41,146 nucleotides of DNA from Purshia tridentata (Eukaryota > Streptophyta > Magnoliopsida > Rosales > Rosaceae). The stretch is from positions 1 through 41,146 of the forward strand of contig QANT01008201.1 in the NCBI GenBank assembly GCA_003254885.1. The letters run 5' to 3'. The number at the start of each line of letters is the position of its first letter. Positions within the stretch are counted from its first letter, which is position 1. Shown here one piece after another: positions 21,114-29,795 of this stretch. The notes beneath the pieces are model-generated. The model did no database searches, was not told the origin of the DNA, and saw only the letters and a program-made list of their open reading frames with translations. The position numbers and the translations under genes are program-made.

Positions 21114-21381
21114 CACCTAAAGTAAGGTGTGACTCACCTCCACCATATCCAAAAGTAGATTCCCCACTCAATCTTTATCCTTGGTGCCGACACTAGAAGC
21201 CACTCACTTAGTGGGTAGATGATTGCTCTCCAATTGTCTCTTTGTGCCGATACTAGAAGCCTCTCACTCGGTGGGAATCTAATCTTCATTCTACTTTTAC
21301 TTTTGTCGGCCACTTACTTAGGCCCGTAATTTCTTTTGGCTACTTTTTTTGGCCTTTGCTTGCTAGCTTTATGTATAAATA
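21114..21381 (+). promoter_or_regulatory. Pararetrovirus pregenomic RNA promoter region
   Basis: Intergenic sequence after ORF2 ending in a TATA box, TATAAATA, at 21374-21381. Upstream are a GCN4/AP-1-like site TGACTCA at 21130-21136 and a repeated motif of about 35 bp, 'gtgccga(c/t)actagaagcc', at 21184 and 21244 (60 bp apart). Each copy ends in a small hairpin (ccact/agtgg in the first, ctcac/gtggg in the second). A third partial version ('gtcggccacttactta') lies near 21305. The position matches the 35S-type promoter of caulimovirids, which drives genome-length RNA. Confidence 0.6.
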
Positions 21382-22075
21382 AGAACGAGAAGCCTCAATG
21401 GAAGGCATCCGAAAATTATCCCTCAGTCTCTCATTGTAAAAAATCACTCTTTATAAAATTTCCAGTCTTCAACAAAGTTTGCAGTGTGTTCTTCTACACT
21501 AGTTTGAAGTGCATTTATAACTGTAAGTTTGTTTATCTGTTTTATGGTTTTATTAAGATTTGATTTATTAATTCATCTTAGACACCACGAAAGGTACCTC
21601 CTTGTTCTTAGGCATAATCTCTTAGCCTCCAAACATACCTTACAAACCACACCTAAAACAGACCCATTGTACAACCTACTAAGAGAAGAAATCCTCGATT
21701 TACATGAGGAAATCGTCCATACTAAAACCCAAATCCATCTCTATAACGAGGCATTGAAATCTCTTGCCTTCTAGCCGAACCTGGTGCAAAGTGGCAAAAG
21801 AAATTTTGTGGCTATTGCTGTTGCAATGTAGTGTTATGGGTCAATAAGATTGCTTGTTGGATCCTTAATTAGTAGGAACCAACTCTCTGTACTATGTACA
21901 ATGATAAAAAGTTCACCGCTGCATCTATTGACTCATGTTTCGAGTGAATCCTTAAGTGAGATAAATTGGGAATCCGTGGATGAGATATACCTACAGATAT
22001 GCATTATTAGAAAAGCAATGATATTTACGAGAGAGTTGGGATTCTCGGAAACATAGCTAGCTAGCTTTCAAGCTT
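21382..22075 (+). other. Pararetrovirus leader with short ORFs
   Basis: About 700 bp between the TATA box and the primer-site remnant. Caulimovirid pregenomic RNAs begin with a leader of about this length, full of short ORFs and ending near the tRNA primer site. The clearest short ORF is 21529-21774, with others at 21336-21563 and 21850-22056. No poly(A) signal could be assigned with confidence. Confidence 0.5.
21529..21774 (+). CDS. Short leader ORF, coiled-coil-like, unknown
   Basis: An 81-codon ORF in the pararetrovirus leader, from ATG 21529 to TAG. Residues from about 18 on are leucine-, histidine- and glutamate-rich in a heptad-like pattern ('YLLVLRHNLLASKH', 'LYNLLREEILDLHEEIVH'), which suggests a coiled coil. 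The first 16 residues are hydrophobic and may not belong to the original protein. It could be a virus leader ORF or chance. No family is recognised. Confidence 0.35.
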   Translation: MFICFMVLLRFDLLIHLRHHERYLLVLRHNLLASKHTLQTTPKTDPLYNLLREEILDLHEEIVHTKTQIHLYNEALKSLAF

Positions 22076-22086
22076 TGGTATCAGCC
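22076..22086 (+). other. Degenerate initiator-Met tRNA primer-binding site
   Basis: TGGTATCAGCC matches the plant initiator-Met primer site TGGTATCAGAGCC except for a missing AG. It lies about 700 bp after the TATA box, as expected from the caulimovirid leader. This is the usual origin of minus-strand DNA synthesis and defines the right end of the element here. Confidence 0.65.
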
Positions 22087-23389
22087 TTTAGCAATTGCTT
22101 TAACCCTACCTTTGATTAACTAAATAAATAAATTTTTTTATGTAATATTCAATTACCCGATAGTGATATTGAATTCTAAGTATGTTCAGTTTGTAAGCAT
22201 TTGATTCTAAGTAATAGTAACAATAAGGTGATTGTTACTATTTGATAGTAACAAGTTTTTAGATATATTAAAAATAAAATAAAAACAAGCGTTTATGCTA
22301 TTTTTGATGTGTTTATACAAAAAAAATGAAAAATTTGTATAAGTTACATTTTTTAAAAGTTTTGCAAAGTAAAGATAATGTAGAACGCTACGATAACGCT
22401 GCTACAATAACGTCTGGTTTTTAAAAAGTGGGCCGGTTGGGAATTGGGCTTCCGCATTGGACTTTTTAAAACAATACTTTTGTCCAAATGGACTTATAAA
22501 AAAAAAAAAACACTCTTTATTTTCTATTGCTGCACAAATCACACATGAGAAGGAAAAGAAAAAGGTATTTTTTAGGGTTTCTTTTCCAACAATATCAAAC
22601 ATAAGAATATAAGAATCTCACATTCATTTTCTCCTGGAAATTGCATATGAATTGATTTTCTAATAAATCAATTTCGTAAACCAAATAGGCCTTTTGAGGA
22701 GTATATTCAGTTTAGATTTTTTATACTTTGACAGACATTTTAGCGATAGACTTTTGTGGAGTTTGAAAAATTTTATTCTTTCACAAACTCCATAAAGCTA
22801 TTGATAGACTTTCACACCGTTTGACAAATTTGTGTGTATAGACTTTTGCAAATTTTGTTTGATTTCATATAATCACAATAGATCATAAAATAAATCATAA
22901 CCATGTTTTGTTTGCTAATACACTGGGCGACTTCTTCTACTTATCTTTGTTTTGTTTTGTTTTGTTTTTTTTTCTTTTTTCAGATCTACTCCTCTTTGTG
23001 TGTTAGATAATTGATATGAGTTGCTATTGAATTGGCACTTTTGATTTCTTAGTCTTCTTAATGCTCTCGTGCGGGTTACCTCAGAATTTCAATTGAAGGA
23101 TACTTCAAGTTGTACATTGCTAAATTCCTTGGCAACTTTGTACAATTAGTAGATATATTCTTCATTTGGCAGCTTCCTTCAAGGCTTTCAACTTGGTCAT
23201 ATATATCCTGAGAAATACTAATCTTGTGGCAAATACTTTTGCTTCGTTGGCAAGTTTGACAATGTCAAACCCCTTAATTTTTAGTATTTTGTTTTCCGTT
23301 TAAATTAGAATTTATGCCTTGCTAGAGTTGACGAATTTTTTAGAGAAACTAGTGACTAAAGCTTGACCTTATAACTGTAGAGCTCAATT
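22087..23389. other. AT-rich intergenic sequence, no gene seen
   Basis: Low-complexity tracts include a run of A at about 22498-22510 and (TTTGT)n at 22946-22966. 'atagactttt' or 'atagacttt' recurs at about 22748, 22804 and 22838, giving a loose local repeat at 22690-22860. No coding signal is visible. Degraded transposon sequence is likely. Confidence 0.5.
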
Positions 23390-23671
23390 TACTGAGAGTA
23401 ACAATGTTTGGTTCGTTGAAATTGGAGTTAGAATGAAGAAGTTATGAATTTCCAAAGTTGAATAATTATTTTAGGCCATTATTTGAATTTTCAGAATTTA
23501 TTTTGGAAAAGTTGGATTTATTATCAACTATTTGGAAGTAAAATCGTTAATTGAGGTTATAGATAATTAGTACTCAGTCTCACGAGTTCGTAGGAATTTT
23601 CGGGGAATTAAGCTCAGAGGTATTTTTGGTGAATTTTTTAATTTGAAGAAAGTAGAACAATAGGAAAAAGT

Positions 23672-23706
23672 TGACGTGGATGCTACCTGCCAGTGCCACG
23701 TGGCAC
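23672..23706. promoter_or_regulatory. bZIP/G-box cluster with 14-bp palindrome
   Basis: TGACGTGG at 23672-23679, followed by the perfect palindrome GTGCCACGTGGCAC at 23693-23706 with a G-box (CACGTG) at its centre, 23698-23703. It is located about 330 bp upstream of the TATA box at 24037, inside the LTR-like segment. Confidence 0.55.
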
Positions 23707-24036
23707 ATTCTGATTCACTGGGCGTGCTGACAGAGCAGTCTAGTAGGTGATTGCATAGAATTAAGGTGGGCTGCATCACACCATATTACTCATTCTTATT
23801 TTAATCTCAACCATTGAGCCTCATTAAAGGCCATTATATTTGGACCTTCAAAAAAAAAAAGGTGGGGGGCAACCCACCAGGTCAACCTGTCCTTTTACCC
23901 TCTGAATTTGGATCCACCCGCCGATCCTCTTTGACCTGGTTCAAATTTTTCCTTTTTCCTTCATTTTTCACCCATTTTATGTATGGAAACCTATCGCACA
24001 TTGAAAAATGAGAGCTCCCTTCTCACCCCAAGTGCC

Positions 24037-24042
24037 TATAAA
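24037..24042 (+). promoter_or_regulatory. TATA box of the LTR-like segment
   Basis: TATAAA in the context 'gtgcctataaacagagaagcc', followed by a pyrimidine-rich leader-like sequence with no long ORF. It fits an LTR promoter but no transcript evidence is available. Confidence 0.4.
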
Positions 24043-25975
24043 CAGAGAAGCCCCTTTACCATTTTATTTGCACCTCTTAGTGTGAGTTGAGAGCTCCTCA
24101 TTCTAAGTTTTTTTCTCCTCTTAGGGAATCATTTCTTTGTGAAGGAAATCCAAAGGAACAAGTTCCAATTTTTGGAGGAGTTCCCTACTTCAAATTTTAT
24201 TTATTTTTGGTTGAGTTATTAATTACCCTAAAAAAGTAGTGATTAATTTTTCTAATTAAAAATAGCCTTTTTCTTGAAGCTCTGCCAAATTTCTGTCGTG
24301 CTAGAGTAAGATCTTTGGGTAAGAATCTTGAGCTTGGTTTAATTATTTAAGTTTAATTTAGTTACTTGTTAGGTTTTAATTTCGTATTTTAGCAATTTTT
24401 GTGTGGAGATTAAGCTAAGGAGGTCTACAACCAGATAATTAAATCTTCACTTTCTCTTTAAGGTTTTTATGCATGATTAATTAGTTAAGTTTGATTTATT
24501 AAATTAGTTAATTATGTTTAAAGTAAGATTTAAATTATATAATTTAATTGATTAAGTTGGATTAAATAAAATCCATTAATTATAAAAATCAAACTGGATT
24601 ATAGAATTGCTATAGCCTAAAAGAATTTGATTTATTAAAAAGCATGTAAATGAAGTTAAGTTGGAATTATTTGCTTTGCTTGCTTAACTGGTTGGACTTA
24701 AATTACTTGTTAATCAATCAATCTAATAATGAATTGAGGTCACCCTATTAAAATAATCAAACCATATGATGTTGACGTTAGTACGGAGTTCTGTTGCTTA
24801 GCCGGCTTAAGAGCATTGGACCCAGTCTCCCCCGTACTGACCTGGTCATGTTGTTTAGACTTTAATTGGTTAACTTATAGAATAAAAAATAAATTTGGGT
24901 TAAAGTAGAAACCCAAAATTTTGAAAATACAGATAGTTTTAGTAGACTAGTTTATGGAATTTTCTGGGAAAACGTGAACGAAAGGTAAGGTCATACCGAA
25001 ACTCTACCAAAGTTTAGTTGAAGTTACCTTTTACTAAAGTCGGTATTATGTTGGATTTGGATTTCTAGTTTCTTAGAAAATGATTTAAGGACATTGGTGC
25101 TGGAAGTACAAAAAAGTTAAGCTTGGACACCTACTAGGAGATTCTCACACTCTGAGTGTTGGGACTATTTTTATGCATGTATGTATAATATTAAATATTG
25201 TTGCTTGAGAACTCTGCATCATTTTTGTATGCCATATTGCATGATTTTGGTTGTTGTTGGTGATCTGAGAGTAAAGGGTCACAAAAAATGTTAACCTTAG
25301 GTTTTGATCCTCTAAACTTCCAAAGGGGTATGTACGGACTAGCATCTTAAGGGGTACTACCATGATATTGGATACTCTCGCAACATTATCATGCTAAGTA
25401 TAGTTGGTCATTTCTGATCGACTTTTAAATAATGATATCTTGAGTACCCAAAAACGTTTTGAGAAATTGCATACACATCATCAAGGATTTTGTGTATTTC
25501 AATGATTAACTTTGATATTGGTTTCTTTGTAAATCGTTTCAACTATTTTCAACACTGGCTATATTTATTAAGTATTTACTTACTATTTTCAAATCCAGCC
25601 AGGGTTCCCTCAGGGAAAACTATGATTGTATGTGATGCTTACCTCCTACTCCATATTCTTTTGCATATCATTTTTCGGTTGACGATCTCGATTAGTCAGT
25701 TGGGTAAGGCATTTGAATATCTTATTGGGCATCCTCAGGTCTTTCTCATTTTGTTAAGTCGGTTGCTTTGTCAAATTCTCTAAATTATCAGTTCAAACTA
25801 TCTTTCCATTTTGTTTGATATTTTTCCGAATAACTTTTGAGTAGTTGGTTGGTACCCACTTTGGAATTGTAGTCATACATGACTACTACGGACGTCATGT
25901 TGTTTAAGGGTATTTTTGTAAAACTTCATATCAACGTGGATTGGCTTTGTTTAAAATACATTTTGAGATTTATTT

Positions 25976-26430
25976 TAAGTTATTTCGGTTAAACGCTTTA
26001 TTCTCTGATCCAACTTAGATTCTATCAAATAAAACCTTACGTTGATTAGAATAGAGTTGGAGGACTGGGTGATACATTCTAGGGATAGATAGTCCACATA
26101 GCGGCTGTTGCGTGCCCCAAAAAGGAAAAAAAAGTTTAGCCCCTGTTTTGGGACACGACATATGAACCCTATGAAGTACTCAAAGTCATGCAAGTTTGAT
26201 TTGTTACTCAAAATGACAGACAACGTAACAATAAGAACATCTTCCACATGTGCCAGACATGTTCGTCAAAAGTTCTTAAACCACCGATTACTAAGCAACT
26301 ACATTTGTAGCTACATCTGCATCTATAGTTGCCAATTAATTTTTTTTCCTATTTATTTTATACTTGAATCTTAATATTTGTGGAGTTGCTTAAGACTTAT
26401 TACAGTGTGTTTAAGTATGTCTTAATTAAG
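25976..26430. other. AT-rich intergenic sequence, no gene seen
   Basis: The short open frames at 25975-26247 (minus) and 26108-26374 (plus) show no recognisable domain and overlap on opposite strands. Sequence character changes at about 26100 ('ccccaaaaaggaaaaaaaag'), possibly an insertion boundary. Confidence 0.4.
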
Positions 26431-27240
26431 ACATATCATAAAAAAAACTGACATGTAAACAAGTTTATAAATGATTTTAGCAACACTAGCTCACATTGCT
26501 CAACATGTTCAGTCTTGTTGGGGAGTCAGGAGGATGATTGTAGATGCGGTTTTCAACCCATTTGCTCGGGAGACTACTCTTTGTGCTCTGTTAGTGGCTT
26601 GTTCAGTTGCCCATAACTAGATTCCCATGACTAGGCCAAGATAAACATGCTAAATTGCTAATTGGTGAGTACTGAAATTACTTAGAAATAATGGAACTCC
26701 ATATGTGAAAGGGAGAGATGACTTTACAATATGTGTTTGTGTTGGTGCCTAAATCCGGCTGATACTGCTTCAAGTATAGTCGCAGTTTCTTGCAATCTTT
26801 CACCCCCTCTAGGTATAGTATGAGTACGTACTTGAAATTTCATTTACTTATCCCTATTCTGTAAAACGAAATAATATATAATATTAGTTCCATTAAAAAC
26901 TAGAGTCTTTTCCTTTTAAATGATGAGATAAAAATATTTCACATTCACATATCATAAAAAAACTGACATGTAAACAAGTTTATACATCAGTTCATGGATG
27001 ACAACTAATATTTAAGATAAATTTTACATCCCAAATTCTTAAACAATTGACATATAAATCAGGTTTTAACATCAGTTCACAAGTAAAAAATGATGCTTAC
27101 ATGGTTTTAGATATAAGTTCTATATGAAATGCGATATAAATAAAGAAGAAAGTTAAGCTTTTGTTGGCTTTAACATATATAAAATGAGTCAAAAACTGAT
27201 GTCTACATTTTTTTTCGTATCAGTTTCAACTAAATTGATT
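26431..27240. repeat. Transposon-like block with repeated 38-bp element
   Basis: 'acatatcataaaaaaactgac', continuing 'atgtaaacaagtttata', occurs at 26431-26469 and again at 26947-26984, with one base difference in the A run. Between them lies a more balanced 480-bp segment containing the open frame 26471-26620. Degraded versions of 'acatcagttca' and 'gacata/gtaaa' follow at about 26986, 27040-27080 and 27200. Clusters of short subterminal repeats of this kind are typical of DNA transposons (CACTA or Mutator classes), but no terminal inverted repeat could be fixed. Confidence 0.45.
26471..26620 (+). CDS. Small ORF (49 codons), unrecognised, possible gene fragment
   Basis: ATG 26471 to TAG 26618-26620. 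The composition (Ala, Val, Cys, Arg, Trp; 'HVQSCWGVRRMIVDAVFNPF') is protein-like and unlike the AT-rich surroundings, where chance frames are rich in Ile, Lys, Asn and Phe. The other plus frames were not examined in detail; the three minus frames contain stops. It is enclosed by the direct repeats at 26431 and 26947. It may be a captured exon piece or chance; no family is recognised. Confidence 0.3.
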   Translation: MILATLAHIAQHVQSCWGVRRMIVDAVFNPFARETTLCALLVACSVAHN

Positions 27241-27362
27241 TTGTTTTGGAAATTTCACATATCAATGTTAGATGTTTTATACATTTGAAAAATTGAAAAC
27301 CGATTTATTTTCTAGTTTTTGGATATCATTTTGGAAAAGATATTGTTTACACCATGTATTAC

Positions 27363-27515
27363 CATTGGGAAGAGTTCATGGCCAGGCGGCTCTGATCGAA
27401 GCCCAACCCGAAGCTCCCATGGCACAATTTCTATGAAACTAGTGTTTACGACGCCTATCTTCACCTTCTCCATGTCCTTGATTTCTTTAGAAGAATGGTT
27501 TGCTAGAATGGTGTC
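27363..27515 (-). pseudogene. Exon-like fragment, unrecognised protein
   Basis: On the minus strand a 51-codon open stretch is bounded by a plausible splice acceptor (ttacactag, AG at 27516-27517) and donor (GTAATA directly after 27363), both in phase 0. The reading contains 'KVKIGVVNTSFIEIVPWELR' and 'SEPPGHELFPM', a well-balanced composition. The plus strand is also open across it (27319-27519) but reads less protein-like. It has no visible neighbouring exons, so a pseudogene or captured fragment is most likely. Confidence 0.35.
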
Positions 27516-27539
27516 CTAGTGTAAGTACTTGGACACTTT

Positions 27540-28830
27540 TATATCATTCTTCTACCTTTACAATGTATTAAACATGAAGAACCATTATTTTGCTTAAAAA
27601 CTCGTCACTTCTGAATTTTGCAAAGTTTCGTATTTTAATCTTCAGTTTTAGCTGAAACAAACTATCCTATTGTATTCTACATGAAAAATCCTCCAATTTA
27701 GGCTTTTGAATCACTAAAAAAGGTTAAGAAAAGAAGAAGTTATAACTAAAACAAGTTTTCTAGATTCCGGCAAGTCCATGCCAAAATATCTTGTTCTTGT
27801 TGTTTTTCTCTATTTGATATGTTCTAATGCTTATCTTTTGTTCTAAAATCATTATGTAGCTTTTATATGCCTTTATAATGAGTTTTTAATCATTAGAACC
27901 GTTTTAGAACTCGATTTACTCAAATATTTTCCGGTGAACCTCGCCAGAAAATTCAAAGAAAAATTCATAACTTTGAAAGTTCATAGCTCACCCATTCCTC
28001 AACCGTTGTTGATGATCTTTAGATTTAATTAAAGCTTAAAACATGAACTTTTAATCTGGAAGTTATGAGATTCATTTATGAAACACAGAGAAAATTATTA
28101 AACTCGAAAGCTTGCTTCCTATTTTGAGACAGTATTTTGCTCAAAAAATTGAAAGATTACTCATAAATTTGAATACTCGTACTATACTCTTTTCTCAACC
28201 ATTTTTGACGTTCTTTTTATCAATTTGAAGCTTATAACCTCTACTATTGATCTGGAAAGTTTGATAGACTTTCACTGAACACACAGAAACTTATTAATCT
28301 CGAAAATTGGCTGCCTAGTTTTAAATGCAATTCTGCCAAGCTCAGTTCTCGAGTAAATTTCGAATAATCCACTTCGAATTTGTTAATGATACCTGGTCCG
28401 TTGAATTCCTTGTGAAAAATACTTTAAGTATTTGGTTTACTTCAAGGGGGTAAACCAAATAATAAGCCTAAATTTTATTAGAAATCAAAGAAAGAAATTA
28501 AGCATAATAAGGGGATTAGAGGAACCTTTATATGTTGTGGTTGCGACTGTGTGAAGATAATAAAATTTATGATTTTTATGAACGAAGATATATAAATTTC
28601 ACTAAGAAGAAAATATTTTATATTTGTGTGTTATAATTTCTTTTATTCCACTCAAAAATGTTCTCATTTTTGTCAGTTGAATTATTATGGTTATTTTTTT
28701 TTATAAATGATTGATCGATTATTTTTTAATTGTCTTCATGATTATGTTGATTATTTGTTAAGTACTATCATCTAGATTATGATCATATCTCAGTGATCAT
28801 AATTACTGATTAGTGTAACTCATAATGCTA
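27540..28830. mobile_element. Degenerate retroelement-like sequence with diverged 196-bp repeat
   Basis: 27963-28158 and 28159-28354 align as two diverged tandem copies. Shared landmarks are 'attcataactttgaa' against 'actcataaatttgaa', 'ctcaacc.tt.ttga.g', 'gatctggaa.gtt' and 'aacacagaga' against 'aacacacaga', followed by 'attaa.ctcgaaa'. Such tandem blocks occur in untranslated parts of large plant LTR retrotransposons. No coding domain is visible. Confidence 0.35.
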
Positions 28831-29108
28831 CACGTTTATATTTTCAGGTAATGAGTGGATTCATGATGAATGAGATTAACATTGTCTTTAAAGAATAACA
28901 AACATTCTATTTTATTTTACAAATTTAATTGTACTTCCATTTTAAAGTTTGAAAATCTTAAGCTTATGCATAAACCAATTTTCTTCCCAAACTTTCTTCA
29001 ATTATGTCTCTTGGTTTTAAAGGGAGAAATTTTATTTTTTCAAGCTCGCGCCGAAAATTCAATATTATATTCAGTATAAAATGGACACTTGGGTTTGAGG
29101 GCGTGACA
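28831..29108 (+). other. Possible LTR 3' end (ends GGGCGTGACA)
   Basis: AT-rich sequence ending at about 29108 with 'ttgagggcgtgaca', which resembles the 3' end of many plant Ty3 LTRs (…GGGCGT(G/T)ACA). If so, it could close the LTR-like segment that begins near 23390, with 26100-28830 as a later insertion. The evidence is only the terminal motif and context. Confidence 0.3.
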
Positions 29109-29460
29109 CATATCCTTGGACTTATCGGTTTTACACCCTTATGTAAATTCAAACTCATCTTATATGCATTCACCTTTTAATCACTATCATTATAAAATAA
29201 CGGTCATAAACGTTTAATCAATAAAACATACTAAAGCATGAAACCACCAAAATAAAATTAATAATAAAATATAAATATAAATAAACTCCCAAAATGAATA
29301 TAAAAAAATAAAAAAATAAAAAAATAAAATAAAATTTCTAACAGATTCAACATGGCATTGTCTTCTCTCTTCTTTTCTTTAAATGAGATTTTGGTAGTCA
29401 AGTTTAAGAAAAATGAAGTTTGAATTTAGAGAGAGAGTTATGTTGGTTGGTGCAAACGCG
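29109..29460. other. AT-rich upstream region with low-complexity A/T tract
   Basis: Contains 'aaaataaaaaaataaaaaaat'-type sequence at about 29300-29337. It lies directly upstream of the S-acyltransferase promoter. No gene is seen. Confidence 0.5.
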
Positions 29461-29505
29461 GTGCATGAGGATACGTGACGTGGAGTAGAAATATTTATAT
29501 ATATG
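29461..29505 (+). promoter_or_regulatory. Putative promoter of the S-acyltransferase gene
   Basis: ACGT-core bZIP sites ACGTG at 29473-29477 and TGACGTGG at 29476-29483, followed by a TATA-like 'atatttatatatat' at 29491-29504. The first coding ATG is about 290 bp downstream, which leaves room for a purine-rich 5' UTR. TGACGTGG is bound by plant bZIP factors, including ABA- and stress-related ones; that role here is inference. Confidence 0.45.
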
Positions 29506-29795
29506 GAGGAGGGTGTACAAGTGTTATTTGGTTTGGGCGCGAAAAAGGCGGCCTTGACAATGGAGAGAGAATGCAAGATTGATTGATGTGAGGGGTGAGA
29601 AAATTGTGAATTCATTCGGGGGAAGGCGAAAGAGGGTAGAACAAAAACAAAAACAGAGAGGAGGAGGCAGGCCAGCTGGTGATGTAGAAAACCATTCTTC
29701 TACAATCACAGCGCCGAATCTCCTTTCATTCGCTTTTACCCAACACTCAGAAAAAAATGAAATCATTTTGATGTATACGGGTATTTGCGAATAAA

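Larger units (their letters stand above)
14184..22086 (+). mobile_element. Endogenous pararetrovirus (Caulimoviridae-type), degenerate
   Basis: About 7.9 kb with the caulimovirid gene order on the plus strand: movement protein, coat protein with zinc knuckle, aspartic protease, reverse transcriptase and RNase H, a second ORF, promoter with TATA box, long leader, and a Met-tRNA primer-site remnant at the right end. There is no integrase and there are no flanking LTRs, which fits a pararetrovirus and argues against a Ty3 or Ty1 retrotransposon. The length is about one complete caulimovirid genome (7-9 kb). The layout of one long polyprotein ORF followed by an overlapping ORF2 recalls Florendovirus or Petuvirus-like elements; the genus is tentative. 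Every coding part carries stop codons or frame changes, so it is a relic. The left edge abuts the satellite; the right edge is set at the primer-site remnant. Confidence 0.85.
23390..25975 (+). mobile_element. Probable LTR-retrotransposon remnant (LTR-like region)
   Basis: This region has the layout of a plant Ty3-type LTR. It starts with an AT-rich U3-like stretch, continues with bZIP-type promoter motifs at 23672-23706 and a TATA box at 24037-24042, and ends in a long non-coding U5-like tract. A GC-richer island at about 24770-24850 ('gtacggagttctg...cccccgtactgacctgg') has a style I associate with cucurbit gypsy LTRs, but that is recollection and not a match. No gag or pol frame is present, so it may be a solo or broken LTR. 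Boundaries are uncertain. Confidence 0.4.

Noticed and set aside
14184..22086. Ty3-type LTR retrotransposon as the identity of the viral element
   Set aside because: It has a movement protein of the 30K type at the N-terminus, caulimovirid-type coat protein and reverse transcriptase motifs, no integrase after RNase H, and no LTRs at the ends.
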